Made by a program: the position numbers and the translations under genes. Positions 36,666 through 50,200 of a stretch of 64,000 nucleotides of DNA are shown here, one piece after another; positions within the stretch are counted from its first letter, which is position 1, and each line of letters begins with the position of its first letter. The stretch is from Wuchereria bancrofti. Taxonomy: Eukaryota > Nematoda > Chromadorea > Rhabditida > Onchocercidae. The notes under the pieces were generated by a model. That model was not told the origin of the DNA and searched no databases. It worked only from the letters and a program-made list of their open reading frames with translations. Location of the stretch: positions 11,794,250-11,858,249 of the forward strand of contig SSBO01000009.1 of NCBI GenBank assembly GCA_005281725.1. The letters are read 5' to 3'.

Positions 36666-36785
36666 ATGTTTACATCGAATAAAGCCGCTTGTGGTAATAG
36701 TTTAGCCAATTTGCCGCTTGGCTGCAAATGTTCAGATAGGATAGGATGTGAAAATCTCGGCGTGTTTCATTTCCGGAATGGTTGA
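36666..36785 (+). CDS. Candidate Cys-rich peptide ORF
   Basis: An ATG-initiated 39-residue frame has unusually rich composition for this DNA: MFTSNKAACGNSLANLPLGC followed by KCSDRIGCENLGVFHFRNG-stop, with cysteine spacing C-x10-C-x-C-x5-C. Local G+C is higher than in the flanks. No signal peptide is present, so an upstream exon would be needed; none was found with confidence. The minus strand of the same segment also has an exon-like frame after TTTGCAG ending at GAT|GTAAAC, so the coding strand is not certain. Confidence 0.3.
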   Translation: MFTSNKAACGNSLANLPLGCKCSDRIGCENLGVFHFRNG

Positions 36786-36789
36786 AAGA

Positions 36790-38280
36790 GACAAATGACA
36801 AAATAATAATAATAATTCTATCTAACATTCTGTACCACTGAATTTTGTTCATTTTTAATTATCCATGGTAACAATTTGTTTCCTATCTTAGACATCATTG
36901 CCTTTCAATTTTGCTTGATAATATGTGTGTTTTTTTCTTTGTAAAATAAATATGGAAATAAAACGGATAAACGCTATAATGAATTTAACATTGACATAAG
37001 AAAGCTTGAAATGGTTGAAGAGATTTTTAAAAAGTTGCAAATTATTGGAAATATATAAAAAGAAGAACCGTAAAGAATGCGATGAAATATTATTGATTAC
37101 ATTATTACTTAAAATACCATTTAAGAATCAAAAATAAAAGTCCTAACTTTGTTTCGTTTTTCTTTTCAAAATTCTCTCTTTTTCAAAGTTCTCGCTTTCC
37201 TTTCCCGTCTTACAATGCTTTAAGCAGAATTGCACAGGTAACGGTAGGTCAAATTTACATAATCTTAACAGTAATCAAAGAAATTGACCTAAGTAATAGG
37301 AGTAATTTCATCTTTTATTTGTTTAAGTATCTCAAACATCAGCCATGACAGAATAGAATTAAATGTTTTAATAACCGAAATTCTTCACCAATTTATCCAT
37401 CGTACGATCATACGCATCGACAGATAATTTAAGGAAAAAAAAGAAGCAAAAAAAAAAAAAAAATCTTAATAGTACATTAAAACTGGTTAACAAAATTCAT
37501 TGTTAAATAACATAAAATATTTAGAAATAATTTGTCGATCTTTTTTTATTGGTATCGTATGCATTAGTTTGAAATTGTATGATGTGTTTGTCACCGGTAC
37601 TATTGCCACTGAAGTTATTATCATTTTGATCACTGATATGGAGAGTTTTAATTATTGGAATCGATACCGATGACAAATATATCGTACAATTTCAAGATAA
37701 TTCATTTGCAATTTTTTATTTTTCTTATTTGAACTTCAACTTGTTGAATTGAATAAATGTTTTAGGTATATCGAAAGTTTTTTGAAAATATTTTTCGAGA
37801 ATCATCCATTGCAATCCATTTTATTCTCTCTCGAAATTTAAACCGACTTTTTCTTAAGAAAAAAAAAGAAAACTTCCTACAGTTTGTCAAGTTATAACAA
37901 TTTGCAATATGGCAATTCGTAATGAAATTGTGCAAGTTTCGAATACGTTATTGACACACTGAGTGGAAAAAGAAAAAGTGTAAACATAAGATTGCTACGA
38001 TCTTTTAACTATAAATTTTTGCTCACTCTTTTACTGATAAATTTAAATTTGAAAAGTTAAAAAACAAAGTTATTTCTCTTGTTATTAAAAAATAATTATT
38101 AAAATAGCAATTCAGAGCATTATGCTATCACTTTACTACCGTTTAGTTCAAGCATTCAAAAAATAAATTTACTTTCATACACAAGTAATCCTACATTGTG
38201 CAGTAAATAAGCTGAAGCATGAAAGAATTCTTTGTTTATTCATAAAAAGAAAAAAAAAAGACCGAGCAAATGTGAAAATA
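36790..38280. other. Gap: 3' flank of the cadherin gene
   Basis: A/T-rich, with long A tracts and no coding signal recognised. Confidence 0.5.
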
Positions 38281-38284
38281 TCTC

Positions 38285-41200
38285 TTATCGTGGCGTGAAA
38301 ATATTATCACTGTTATCGTAATTTGGGTCGAAATTTCCTTCAATAATCCATTGCTGGTCTGAAAATAATCACACTTAAACTCTCATCAAGAATAGCAAAG
38401 ATAAAATCAATCACATTAATGAATTAATGGGCAATTCTCAGCTCTTAAAAATGAAAATTGAAAGAATCGAAAATTTAAATTAAAAATTATATCTTACAGA
38501 TTACTGATGCTGTAAAATTGCACAGAAGGTATTTGTTTAATCGATATGGTGGATGACGATGTCTCATCTGTCAAATAATGTTATCATTACTAAGTTATCA
38601 TTAATTTAAGCATATTTCCATTTCAAATATATTTTGTATCAGTGAAAAAAAGCAATGAATAACCACGTGAACATGTCAACGTAATATCCAAAATTGTAAT
38701 TTCTTTCAATAAATGACGAAAATAAAACTGAAGTAACTTGATCCCCCTTGAATTGATTTCTTTTCTCATCTGTTTTACGTCAATTAGCGTAATAATGTAT
38801 TTCTTGTTTGTTAGACTTCTAGTACTTATATAACTTTATTTTTTACAAATAGACGTAAAAAATAGGCGTAAAGAACGATAAACGTCATAGCTTATTCATG
38901 GAATACTAATCGTTAATATTTGAACCCAAATTTCAGCATAAGATTGGTAATTTTTATGTTAAATTCAAAAATAAAACAAAAAATTGACCTAACGATGCTT
39001 TTTTCATATTCAAATAGTTTTTGTATCGGATGATAAAACAAGTGTAAATACAAAATGATAATAATATTAGGATGCCAACAAGTGATAAGCCAGCCCAAAA
39101 TAATGCCGAGCGTGATATCATTAGGCCAGATGATAATGTACGAGTTGGTTCAATGCATGGCTAAAATATCAGTATTTTGTAAATTTTGATATTTCGAAAA
39201 TTTTTGAAAAAAAACAAAAAAAAAATGCATAAATAATAGCTTTTCGGGAATTTCAATTAAAGATGAAATGACTTCTTTCACAACTTCTCACCTCTATATT
39301 AGCTACTTTGAATACTTGATAAAGACGTGATAGCGTGCCTCCACTATTTAATGTTGCAGAAAGTATCGAAATGGCATTTTCTTGTCCAAGGATTATTCCG
39401 TTGCGTAAGGAATGAAAGCATACCGATGACCTATAATTATTAGAATTTTTTTAGCCTTATTAATTTGTTAAACAAATTTCAAAGTAATCATAAGAACAAA
39501 GATGATGAATTTTTTAAATGTGACATATTGATTATTATTATTATTATTATACTAATTTCGCTTACAGAAGAGAATCAAATCTGCTATTTCTTTCTTTACA
39601 ACTGATTTATAAGGATATTCAGTGCGAGTCTAATGGAAAAAAAAGATCAGATAAAATTAAATTTTAAAGACAAACCTGTTTCTTCCTGCTGATTCGTAAA
39701 CATGAGGTGTTCCAAAAATAACAGAAATGTCGGACATTGTCGGTTCCATTTTTAATGCATTGCGTAAATGTCTGTAAAAAAAGGGATGAGCAAAGTTTGA
39801 ATTGTCAGGATATTTTTGGATGTGACAAAAATAATGTGATTTCATGAAGTAAGTTGATAACGATGTACACTTACTGCTTAAAATCTTCAAGATTCAATCC
39901 TAGAAGATGAACATTTTGATCGAAGATAAATTTCAACAACGATGGAAGTTTCACGTTATGCACCTTTAAAAAAAAGCTTTCGTGTGTTTTATCTTGAGAA
40001 AGGATTAAAATCAGAATTTGCAATATAAAATTACAACTCCTCCAATATGTTAATCTGACTCAAATATTTCAGAGAAATGTATCACTAACATCTTTCATTT
40101 ATTATTTTTATTTATGATTGCAACAGTCTTGAAAAATTGGAGCAGACTCACCTGTTTAACAATATGTGCAATTTGTATGGATTCTGTAGCTGTTCGTTGT
40201 TGAGTAGCAACAATATCAAATGTAAACACACCTTCCGCATAATCACTAATCATAGGATCAATGCGAATATCACCTGATACTGAATCAACGGAGAAGAATG
40301 GCGCTGATTCTGTTGGTGCTTCTTCATTTTCGGCACTGAACAAATTTAAACTTTGTATGCTTAAATAAATAATAAAAAAATTTCAAATCAGAAAAAGAGA
40401 AGTGATATGTACGGTGTGAAGCGCACTGATCCAAATTGATATGTAATAATTGGTTGATGTGTTTTCAATCGAGTCACTGGTATGTTTAATTCGGAATCAA
40501 TTCCTAAAAAGATTATAAGTTGTTTTAGTGATTATTTCCACATATATAAGAAACTTTAGCACTGATAATCATAACTCAAAACGTCCACTTACCAAATACA
40601 CTAACAGTATTGTTTTGAAAATGATATTTCATTTTATTTGCTTGCTCTACAACGCTATTTGTTTCCGTTCGTATCGTAAATGCAATCATACTTGCGTTAT
40701 TACTGTCAAATGATATTTTCGGTGTCTTTGACATATTGTAAGCACTATAATAATTAAACTTTACAAAGAACCATCTAAATATGAAATACTTATAGCATTT
40801 CACAACTATTCGTTAGTATACAGTACTAAGAAGCAGTTTATTGATTGAATAAATTTAATCAAACTTTTGAAAAATTATAAAGAATTAGAAGACCTGGCTA
40901 AGACGCATAAATGATATTCATCATATTTGAGATCATTGGGATTTGTCACCGAAACAATACCAGTTTGTTTGTCAATAGTGAATATTCCATCTCGATTTGT
41001 ACCTTTACTATGATTTGAGTCAGTTAAATAATTTTTTTTTTTGCATTCATCCGACTCATTGAATTATTCAATTATTTGCTACTTAACTGATAAATTCAAT
41101 GAAAAGTTCACGCATTTGTGGGAAATTTTTTTGTATGACAAAGCTTACAACTAGATAACATGTAGTAATATGTCGAATTATACGGCGCACCATCTATATC

Positions 41201-44200
41201 CACTGCTTTCAATCGTCCAACGATCGTATTACCTGGTTGAATCACAAACACTAATGGTACTGACTGAAATTTGATGATTATTGCACGATGAAAGTCAATG
41301 ATCAAAATCAATGAGGAGCTAACCAGCAAATTTTGAAAGTAGATTCTAATTGTGAAGTCATTTAACTAACTAAATATCGAAGCAATTCTTTTTTGCTCAA
41401 ACAGATGCAAATTGAATGCTTTAGTTTGTGCTTCATTAGAGCGCATTTTTTCAATTGCACAAAATATAATTTTTCAGCAAAAAAGTACACTGTGAATTTC
41501 TGAAAAGATTGGCAAATTGTCGTTGGTATCTTTGACTTCAATTCGCAACAGACGTGTTGCTGTTTTGTCCATTTCCACTGCATTTTCTGCTTTTACTTTT
41601 AGCTAAAAATAATTAACAGTAAATGGCATCAATTTTCTCTTAATTTCATTTGGGAAAATTAACAAACTCTGGAGATTCTCATTTCTTTGATTTAATCAAC
41701 AGAACTTTATTTAACAACAACACTGAGAAATATTCCAAATTCATCTTATTCGGTAATGACATAGAGTATTTCTATTTATTTTTCAAGACAATCAATTCGT
41801 CCGGTAAGCGACCAAATTGGTAATTAGGTTTCTGATTGAAGGTATATTATGAAAGCCATCTCAACGGCTTTCTTAGTGACAATTTGAACTCTATTAGTTA
41901 TCATAAAAGGGAAAAAAAATTGATGAAATCATTACAAAGGAATGTCAACACTCCAGAATTTGTAGCAAAATGTCTTCTGCATACCATTTTCGACTTGAAG
42001 CAGCTGTTACTTATCTTCAAATACGATATTTTGACTCATACAACGGAATGTCTCAGACTTTAATTTCAGCCATCACCGAATTTTTTTAGCTAATGAGAAA
42101 AACTTACGGTAAAAAAGATGGTAGCATATTACAATGTGAAAGGAATCAAAAACAGAAAGGGAATTGTAAAGGAAATGATTTATGAACTTTATAACTTACT
42201 TTATAGCTGGCATCAAAATTTCAAAAAATTACTCTTGCTATTTGAAAAAATTTTCAATTAGATTAGGGATTAAAATTAAGCCACTCATCATGTTTTCTCA
42301 TTATGGTGACACTTTTGTAAATCAAAAATATTAAACTTGAAAGGTTAATTCTGTTTCGAAAATGTTTTCCAACTATTCCATTTATAGCTAAAAATGAAAC
42401 GCTTGTAAACTAACCCAAACATTATTGGATATAAGAAAAATAGTAACACTTGAATATCTATTTCGAACAAAAATTTGAGTTAGTAGTATTTTCAAATTTA
42501 GATTTCGGGAAGTTTTGGGAAGAAAATCAGCTGAAAGTAATGAATTCTAATTTTATAAATCGCAACTTCAAATTATTCAAAACACAATTTACTTTATTTC
42601 TGGAATTTTGGAGAAACGCCATTTCCGGACATTTCTTTCGAAAAACGCTGAATTTCATTGTGAGTAAATTAATCCAGTACTGATTCTAATAATGGAATGC
42701 ACAATGTAATATTCAAAAGATGTTTAGAAACGAATGATTAGGTAAGCACTCACTACACAAAGGTAAATATTCTGACATCCGTTTGTCTTCAACAACTATC
42801 TCATCTTACAAATAAACTGCATTTAACTTTTATTGCAATATAGTTGCTGAAAGTGATTAATAAAGGAAGGCACTTTGTACAACACTATTTGCAAATATTG
42901 ATGTACTAAAAGGTATTTGAACTGAATTTAAAATGATGATGATGATATGGATTTGATAGTAAAGTTCGGAATTTTGAAATGAAAAGTTTGAAAAATTAAA
43001 GCATCGATTTATAAATTCAATGCTATTACAAATGAATAGCCAATCGGAAGATAAACCCGAATGTTAATGATGAATTAGAATTAGGAAGCCTAAAAAGCAA
43101 ACAATTATAAGGTTGAGTTAGCTTTGAAAACAAATGGAGTAAAATAAGGAAGATGTTTTATACATGGTGCGAATAAAGAGAAGCAATTAGTATTATCTAA
43201 TTTATTTAAATTTGTGAAAATAGATCTTGCTGTAGATTTAACGAAAATTACATGCAGTTTTAAAATTTTTCAAGTTATATTTAATGATAATTTAGTGTTA
43301 TGGAAGATAGTTTAAAGATATTTCAATCTTTTTCCAACAAATAAGGGATGAAATAGTAGTTAAATGAAGTATTTCGATTCGGTTGATAAAAAAAATATTA
43401 GCTCACTGAATCAAAGATATGTCTCTTTCTAAGTGAGGATTAAATATTAGTGATAAGAAATCACTCTTTATGAAATCAGAGTTTGAAAGTCAAACTGTAT
43501 GATTTAGATCCACTCAAGATAAATTCTGTGAAGTGATGTTTGTTTTGAGATTATTAGATTCTTTAAAATGATATTTGTTTTCAGATTATTCTGATTAGTG
43601 AGGAAGCTAAATAGAAGCATAAGAATTTATAATAATTTCTGAATAAAATTGGCCAAGAACAGTTAAAAGATTAATGAACTGTATGTCATAACATTGCTTG
43701 GCCGTAAAGTACAATTTTCAAATTAGTATGTAAAATCGATGATATTGCAGCTTGAAAATTAAATATTCTTGCAGTTGTCGCAACTAATTACAACTAATTA
43801 TGATAAAAGTTTCGGAAAAATGATTCATTTGAAGGATATGAAAAAAGCTTTTGTTTAGCGTCGTTATCTATAGTACAATTTTCAGTGCGACAACATTAAC
43901 AGCAACCAAACTGCCGACATCAAGTTTGGTCGCATCACGTCCAAAAATGAACTGTTCCGGATTTGGCTTTTGTGGATTTGATTGGTTGATATCACGTAAA
44001 TTCCAGTACGGACTATGCCATACACTTGCGTCTGTGTGTTGATACGGCAACAACGACGTGTAGAAACGACGATAAACACCTAAGTTAACGAACAAATTGA
44101 AGTAAATTTTTCAGGATACAGGATATTTTCTCCAGACAGTTTTTATACGGACAGGTTTTTGGACAACCTCGATATTATTAAATCGACTTATAAATGGACC

Positions 44201-47200
44201 TAATCTTATTTGGATTTAAAAAGAAATTTCGACTCTGTCTTCAAATTCAATTTCCTTACAGCAAACTGCACTCTTCGCAAATATGTAAACTTTACGTATT
44301 GCATTTGAAATCTTGCTTTATTGAATTACCATATTTAACTGTCAAAGGGATTTTCCTAGGTGCTTTGCATAAATAAAAAATTTGGAGGAAGTTAAATTTT
44401 TGGAAAATTTTCTTTAGCTGACATTTTTTCTCAAAGTTAAGTTTGTCAAAAATAGCTATGTCAAGGATTTACCTTGAAAGCAATTTAACTGACAATCGCG
44501 TGCACAATTTTCCTCTGTTATAGCTGATATCATCGTTAACGGCAAATGATAGTTACCAGTTCTACTTTTCATGTTTAACACACGGCGATTGTTTTGCCGG
44601 AGTGAATGATGAAGAGCTTCTTTCATTCTAGATATTAGTCTAGCTTGATTAGTGAATTCAAGGAAGTTGCAAAGAAAAGTTAAGTGATTTTTTTAATATT
44701 AAATTTTTCAAATGATCGCTAAAATCACCTTACACCCGGAAAATAACCCGTATGTAAACCATTCAAGCCAACAAATAGCTCAAAGAATTTACAGGTTTTG
44801 TCTAAAGTAAGCGTGAAACCAATTATTAGTTGAACTATATGGCTTAATAATCAGTTTCCAACAATTCCATGATTCCTTAGATATTATTTGTTAAGTGATA
44901 TGCGCTTAACCTTTAGCATTAGGTTAACAAGAGAAGAATAAAGTACCTTTTCTCGGATGCAAGATGACGGTGTTTCTCCGGTACGGACCACTGCACCTCA
45001 CATGCAATTCCTAAGAGACCAATCTCTTCATGGAACCACAAACTAAATTCGTTGAGGACATCATCAATTAAACCAACGATACCACCCGATGAAAGCTCAA
45101 AAATAGTTGTTATGTATTTCGTTTCCGCAATACTATCCCGGAGTAGCTTTTCAGTACTCATATAGTCCGGTATTTTGGCTTCCTCATCCTGAAGCTTCAG
45201 ATCTTTTATACTGCCAATTTGTTGTGGAATGGCAATCACTTTCAGATTACCTTTTTCGTTCTTTTGCAATTCTTCACTGTCAATAGATTGCTGCGTGATC
45301 GCTCCTAGCGTACGTTGAAACAACGGTTGAGCTCGAAAAAAAGCTACTCCAAGAGGTGATAAAGCAGGTGATTCAGCAGCTGATATACTGTAGCGTACAT
45401 CAATTCCCGACAAGTAGCCACTTTCACGTCCGCATGATTCTGGCAACGATTCATCCATAGACATATCTAATTCGTAAACGGATTTCCATGTTACACTTCG
45501 TTGTACTCCATAGGTAGAATAATCGGACACGTAATCGGCATCTTCGGATTCACATGATTTGTCGTGAGTGGCAGAGCCTGCCACAGTCTGAGTTACTAAA
45601 TCATCTGCCAGCATTCGAGTAGCTGGCAGCCTCGAAGGCGAAACTAGTGATCTGAAAGTGTCGCAGTTGTCAACACCTAACATTTGGCCATCAAGAGTCT
45701 CCACAGTCTTCGGATGTCCATCCTCTTCTGGCTTCTGTTGGACGTACTGCAACTGATGTTGTTGTTGTTGTTGTTGTTGTTGCTGCTGCTGCTGCAGATT
45801 ATATGCTCTTTCCAGTTCTTCCTGTAAATGATGACATACCATTGCGGCTGAATAAACACGATAATAACTGATTGCTGAAACCTGAAATCCCATCACTGTC
45901 AACAAAATGTTTGTCACTTACTGAGGATCGCCTTGTTGCTGTTGCTATTACTCCTTGAATAGTTGGTATTATCGGTTTCAAATGTATCCGACGGCTACTG
46001 CTACCTTTACGGTCATTTTTTGAGGAATCCGTTTGTTGTTCTGCTAAATCATCTTCATCACTGCACGAGCTAGAAACTTCTGGATGACAGTTCACACGTC
46101 TCGTAGTAGCACGGCGACTTTTGCTACTTAGACGTCGTAAAATTTTGTCTAACTTTTCAATAGCATTCATCTTTTAGTAAGACATGGAATAAGTTGTCAC
46201 TTTGTTCTTTGCTGCAATATCGATAACACCGCGCCACTATCATTCAAAAGCTTCGAACAAACTTTCCTCTGAAAATCCCGAATCTTTCGTGACAATGAGA
46301 TCGTAAAAGCCTGTTCAATGGCCGTAATCCATCTTCAATAAGCTTTTCTCGTAAAATTCTGAGGCATCCTGAGGCATTCGGATATTAAAATGATTTGCGC
46401 AAAAGCATGTAAATACCGAATTTGACTGCTCGTAAAAATAAATATACTCGATGTGATACATGGTTACTTAGAGAAATTGTCCAGTAAGACGACAGTAACA
46501 ATAACAATGAGAAAAGATAAAGACAAATTGAAAAAGAGGTTCCGAGTAAATGTTTGTTTGAGTTACAAAAATTTATAAATTTTGTTGCTAATTGCCAGAA
46601 TGAGAAAAAATTTATTGAACTTCATTAAACTTCAAGAATAATCTTGAATTACCGTTAAATGTGTCCATTAATGGATGGTTTATTAACATCAATAAACCAT
46701 TTATCAATATCAATCATCATTCAATTCTTCAACATTCCCTGTGATTTCCCACTTATGCTGATTATTTTGCAATAATTAATGATAAAAGATGAAGTTTCTA
46801 AGCCTGGAAAACAAGTAAATATAATTCTATTTAAAATTGGAAAAGATGAAAATTGCCAAGAATCAGGGTGAAAAAGTGGGAAGTGAAGTGGTATCAAAGA
46901 CATGTAAATTTGGTAGAATTAGTATTTAGCAATTGTGAGGTACTAATTATACTTTAGATAAATCTTAAAACTGTTTGGGAAAAGGAAAAAATGAACTAAG
47001 CAGAAAAAGAAAGATAGATTGATTGAATGACAATAAAAGAAATTGTTGAAAAGGGAGGGAAAGAAGAAGGATAACAATATGCATAAAATATACGTTACAA
47101 TCGCTCAGAAGCAAGAAAAAAAAAAATATGAGTGAAAGACGAAGAAGTAGATTTAATGGGTCGCTCCTTGTTAAAGGACAGATAGATCACTCCTCTAATT

Positions 47201-50200
47201 TTTTTTCATTTCTGTAAAATATTTCAATAGTATTTGAAAGAAGTGCTACTGTCCTTCTTCTCACGGCATTGTGCGAATCTTTGCATCATCCCAACACTTT
47301 GTATCAACCACCGCCAATAAATCGTGATACACACAGACTGTTATCGAAATTTCTTCTAACCTTCACGGATAGAGGAACACAACAATTTTCGATCTTAGTC
47401 ATTGTTACAATCAATTGTTGTGATAATAAGATAGATATTATGTGATATATGTTCATATATCTACATTTGATTGCAATTATAAGCTGTAAATTCAATTGGA
47501 TTTAAATACAAATTCAAAATTAAAAAAGAATCAGTGAAGTGTAGCAGTTAAAAGTGTTATAAAGATTTGAAAATTTATAAATCAAATGGATGATAAATTT
47601 ACGTTGAATTATTATGCATATTTTGTTTGCAGTGTTAAAAATTAAGCTTTGTTAAAACACTAATTGATTCAAATGTTACTTAGAATCTTTTTATACAAAT
47701 AACATCATCAAATTCGGATGAAATTTTTAATAACATTTAACATTTATGATATTAGTGATAAATTTTCGACATAGAGGAAAAACAAAATTCACAACGTATT
47801 TCTGCAAATATAGATAAATCATTGGAGTGCATAAATTAAATTCTTCAAATTTCAGTTCATATTTATGAGATATTATGAAATTTTCCTGTTGAGTTGCACC
47901 GCTAAATGCAATGATGACCTTCGAAAGTGTTGAGTAGCTCTTTGAAAAAAAAAATAAAAATCTGTGCAAACAAAATTAAAATATCCTAAACGGAAAAACA
48001 TCTTTCGTTGGATCAGAAAGAACTGAAAAGAGTAAACAGAAAAGTTTATACATTTAAACAGATGACAAATTCTACTGGAAAGAACTGTGAACGAACTGTT
48101 TACAATTACATTTCACAATAAGAGATGACTTCTGTTAAAGGGAAACCTTTTTTTTTTCTTAATTTTCCCCTCTCCTTTCCTTCTCCTTTTATTTTATTTA
48201 TAGATAACACTGTCTTAATCAGTTCAAAATAACACAACCTTTAATCTCTAAAAGTAAAACTTATCTATGGTTCATCTCACTAAACTGTATAGTAGTACTA
48301 ATTTGTACTATAACATAAGCAAGCAATCTTCTGATGGAAAAAAACAATGCTTCTAATCAGATTTCTCTTTTATCCTTTCATTAAATTTAACTCAAAATAA
48401 ATCTGGAAACTCGGAATTTATGTGATTTCAGTTCATATAATCATAATGTGGAAAAAAAAAAACGGTCACAACTTAACATTTTAGAGTAATAATTATTTTT
48501 TAGAAATCATATTGAATGTATTAATGGAGGAATTCAATGAAAAGTTTCTTCCAAAAAAAGGATGAAAAAAAAGGAAAGCCAATTCGATTACAATTCAATG
48601 TTCCAGTCCAACAGAGAAGAAATTATTAGTGAATTTGAAGTTGAAAAGGAAATTTAAAAAAAAATGCTTCGAAATCAGTTCGATCTGTAACAAAACAATG
48701 CTAATATTTTTGAGTAAATCTTCACAAAGTTTGTTTAAAAAATAAGCAAAACAACAGTCAGAGATCAAGCTTTTGTTCCTACTTTGTTCTTTCTTTTTTG
48801 AATTTAATTTAAATGTTTTATCTACTGCCGAAATAAGCTGAAATGATTACTTTGTTCATCATAGCTCTCTTTACAATATTGTTACTTTCCCCCATAACTA
48901 CTATTAACCTTTTTTTTTTTCAAAAATTCAAAATTGAACAATAATTCTTCTACAGAAATACTGGTAGGAATAATTGGCCATATAAAAATAAAATCCATTC
49001 TTTGGCGTTTGACTTTTTATATATTTATTTTAAGTGAAACTGTACAACCGGTTTTCTGCAAACTGATAATTACTTTATAGCACTTAGATATAGTCTTAAC
49101 GTTGCATACGCTGCATGCTATACGTGTTGCATAGGTATTTATTTGTGTAGAAGCAATGCCGGATGACTGCCAAAACCAAATTATAATATCCAAAAAGCAG
49201 TCATACTGCAATTATTTTCAACTTTCCCTATATTCTATTTTTCTCTAACTACCATTTTTCTCCATTTCTTCAATTTCGAAAAAAAAAAGAAAAAAAAGAT
49301 ATTTGAATCATATTTAAAATTAGCAGACTATAAAATAGACGTCAAATAAACATGAATTTCTTGTGGAAAAGAAACTAGAAAAATTAATCAGTTAATTATA
49401 TTTGCAATTTCAGTTAGATTTAGATTCAAATTTCAGCAAGTTTAATCAAGACAAACAGATGCTGAATCTGTCAAGTTTAAAAGTTTCTAACAATAGAGAA
49501 GACCGAGTTTCTCGAGCTGAAGATGAGCATAAAATGCTTTTAATATCGAAATTCGACAGACTCGACTGAAAACCATGAATCAGAAAAATGGAATCTGAAA
49601 GTTTGATAGCGGCTTAATTTATTATTACTATCAAAATGTTGTTGACACTCCATCTTTTTTTCTTGAATTTCAGATTTCATCACCAATGAAAATTTAACTT
49701 TTTCAGTGTTTCATTATCACCTTATTTTTACAATTATACCTAATTAAATAAAGAATTTTTGTCTATCTGTCTTCTCTATTACATTGCTGTTTGTTCTGTT
49801 CATTTGTGCCAACAAATAAGAACTATGAGAGTTTCGGAAGAACGCGATTCGTTTATCAAATTAGATGACAAAACTGGCGATAATTTAATCACTCTTTACA
49901 AATTGGTAATGAAATTTGAAATTAAGAAAATAGATGGACAATATAAACACAAAAATATAAACCGCTACGGAAATCTCTGAGAAGGTAATTAATTAAATGA
50001 ATGGGCACGAACTGATACCATAACTTCATCCTCTTTTTTCTCTTCCTTCACCTTTCCACATTTGTATGATTAATTATGTGACCTTTGCAAAACATGCAAA
50101 AATAACAAATACATGAAAGAAGTTAGCAACAGAAACGTTAAAAAAAAAAAAAAACGGTCATCATTTCAGAACGGCAATAACGACCATTAAACAGTGTGAG

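Noticed and set aside
38285..42000. Separate short cadherin gene at 38-42 kb
   Set aside because: The first exon there starts in phase 0 in mid-repeat and completes the half repeat at 57056-57160, so a single gene with a long intron fits better.
43851..44042. Plus-strand ORF overlapping the nested gene's last exon
   Set aside because: Shadow of a well-supported minus-strand exon.
45677..45859. Asn-rich ORF (NNNNNNN) opposite in phase to the polyQ
   Set aside because: It is the shifted frame of the CAG/CAA repeat in the nested gene, not a separate gene.
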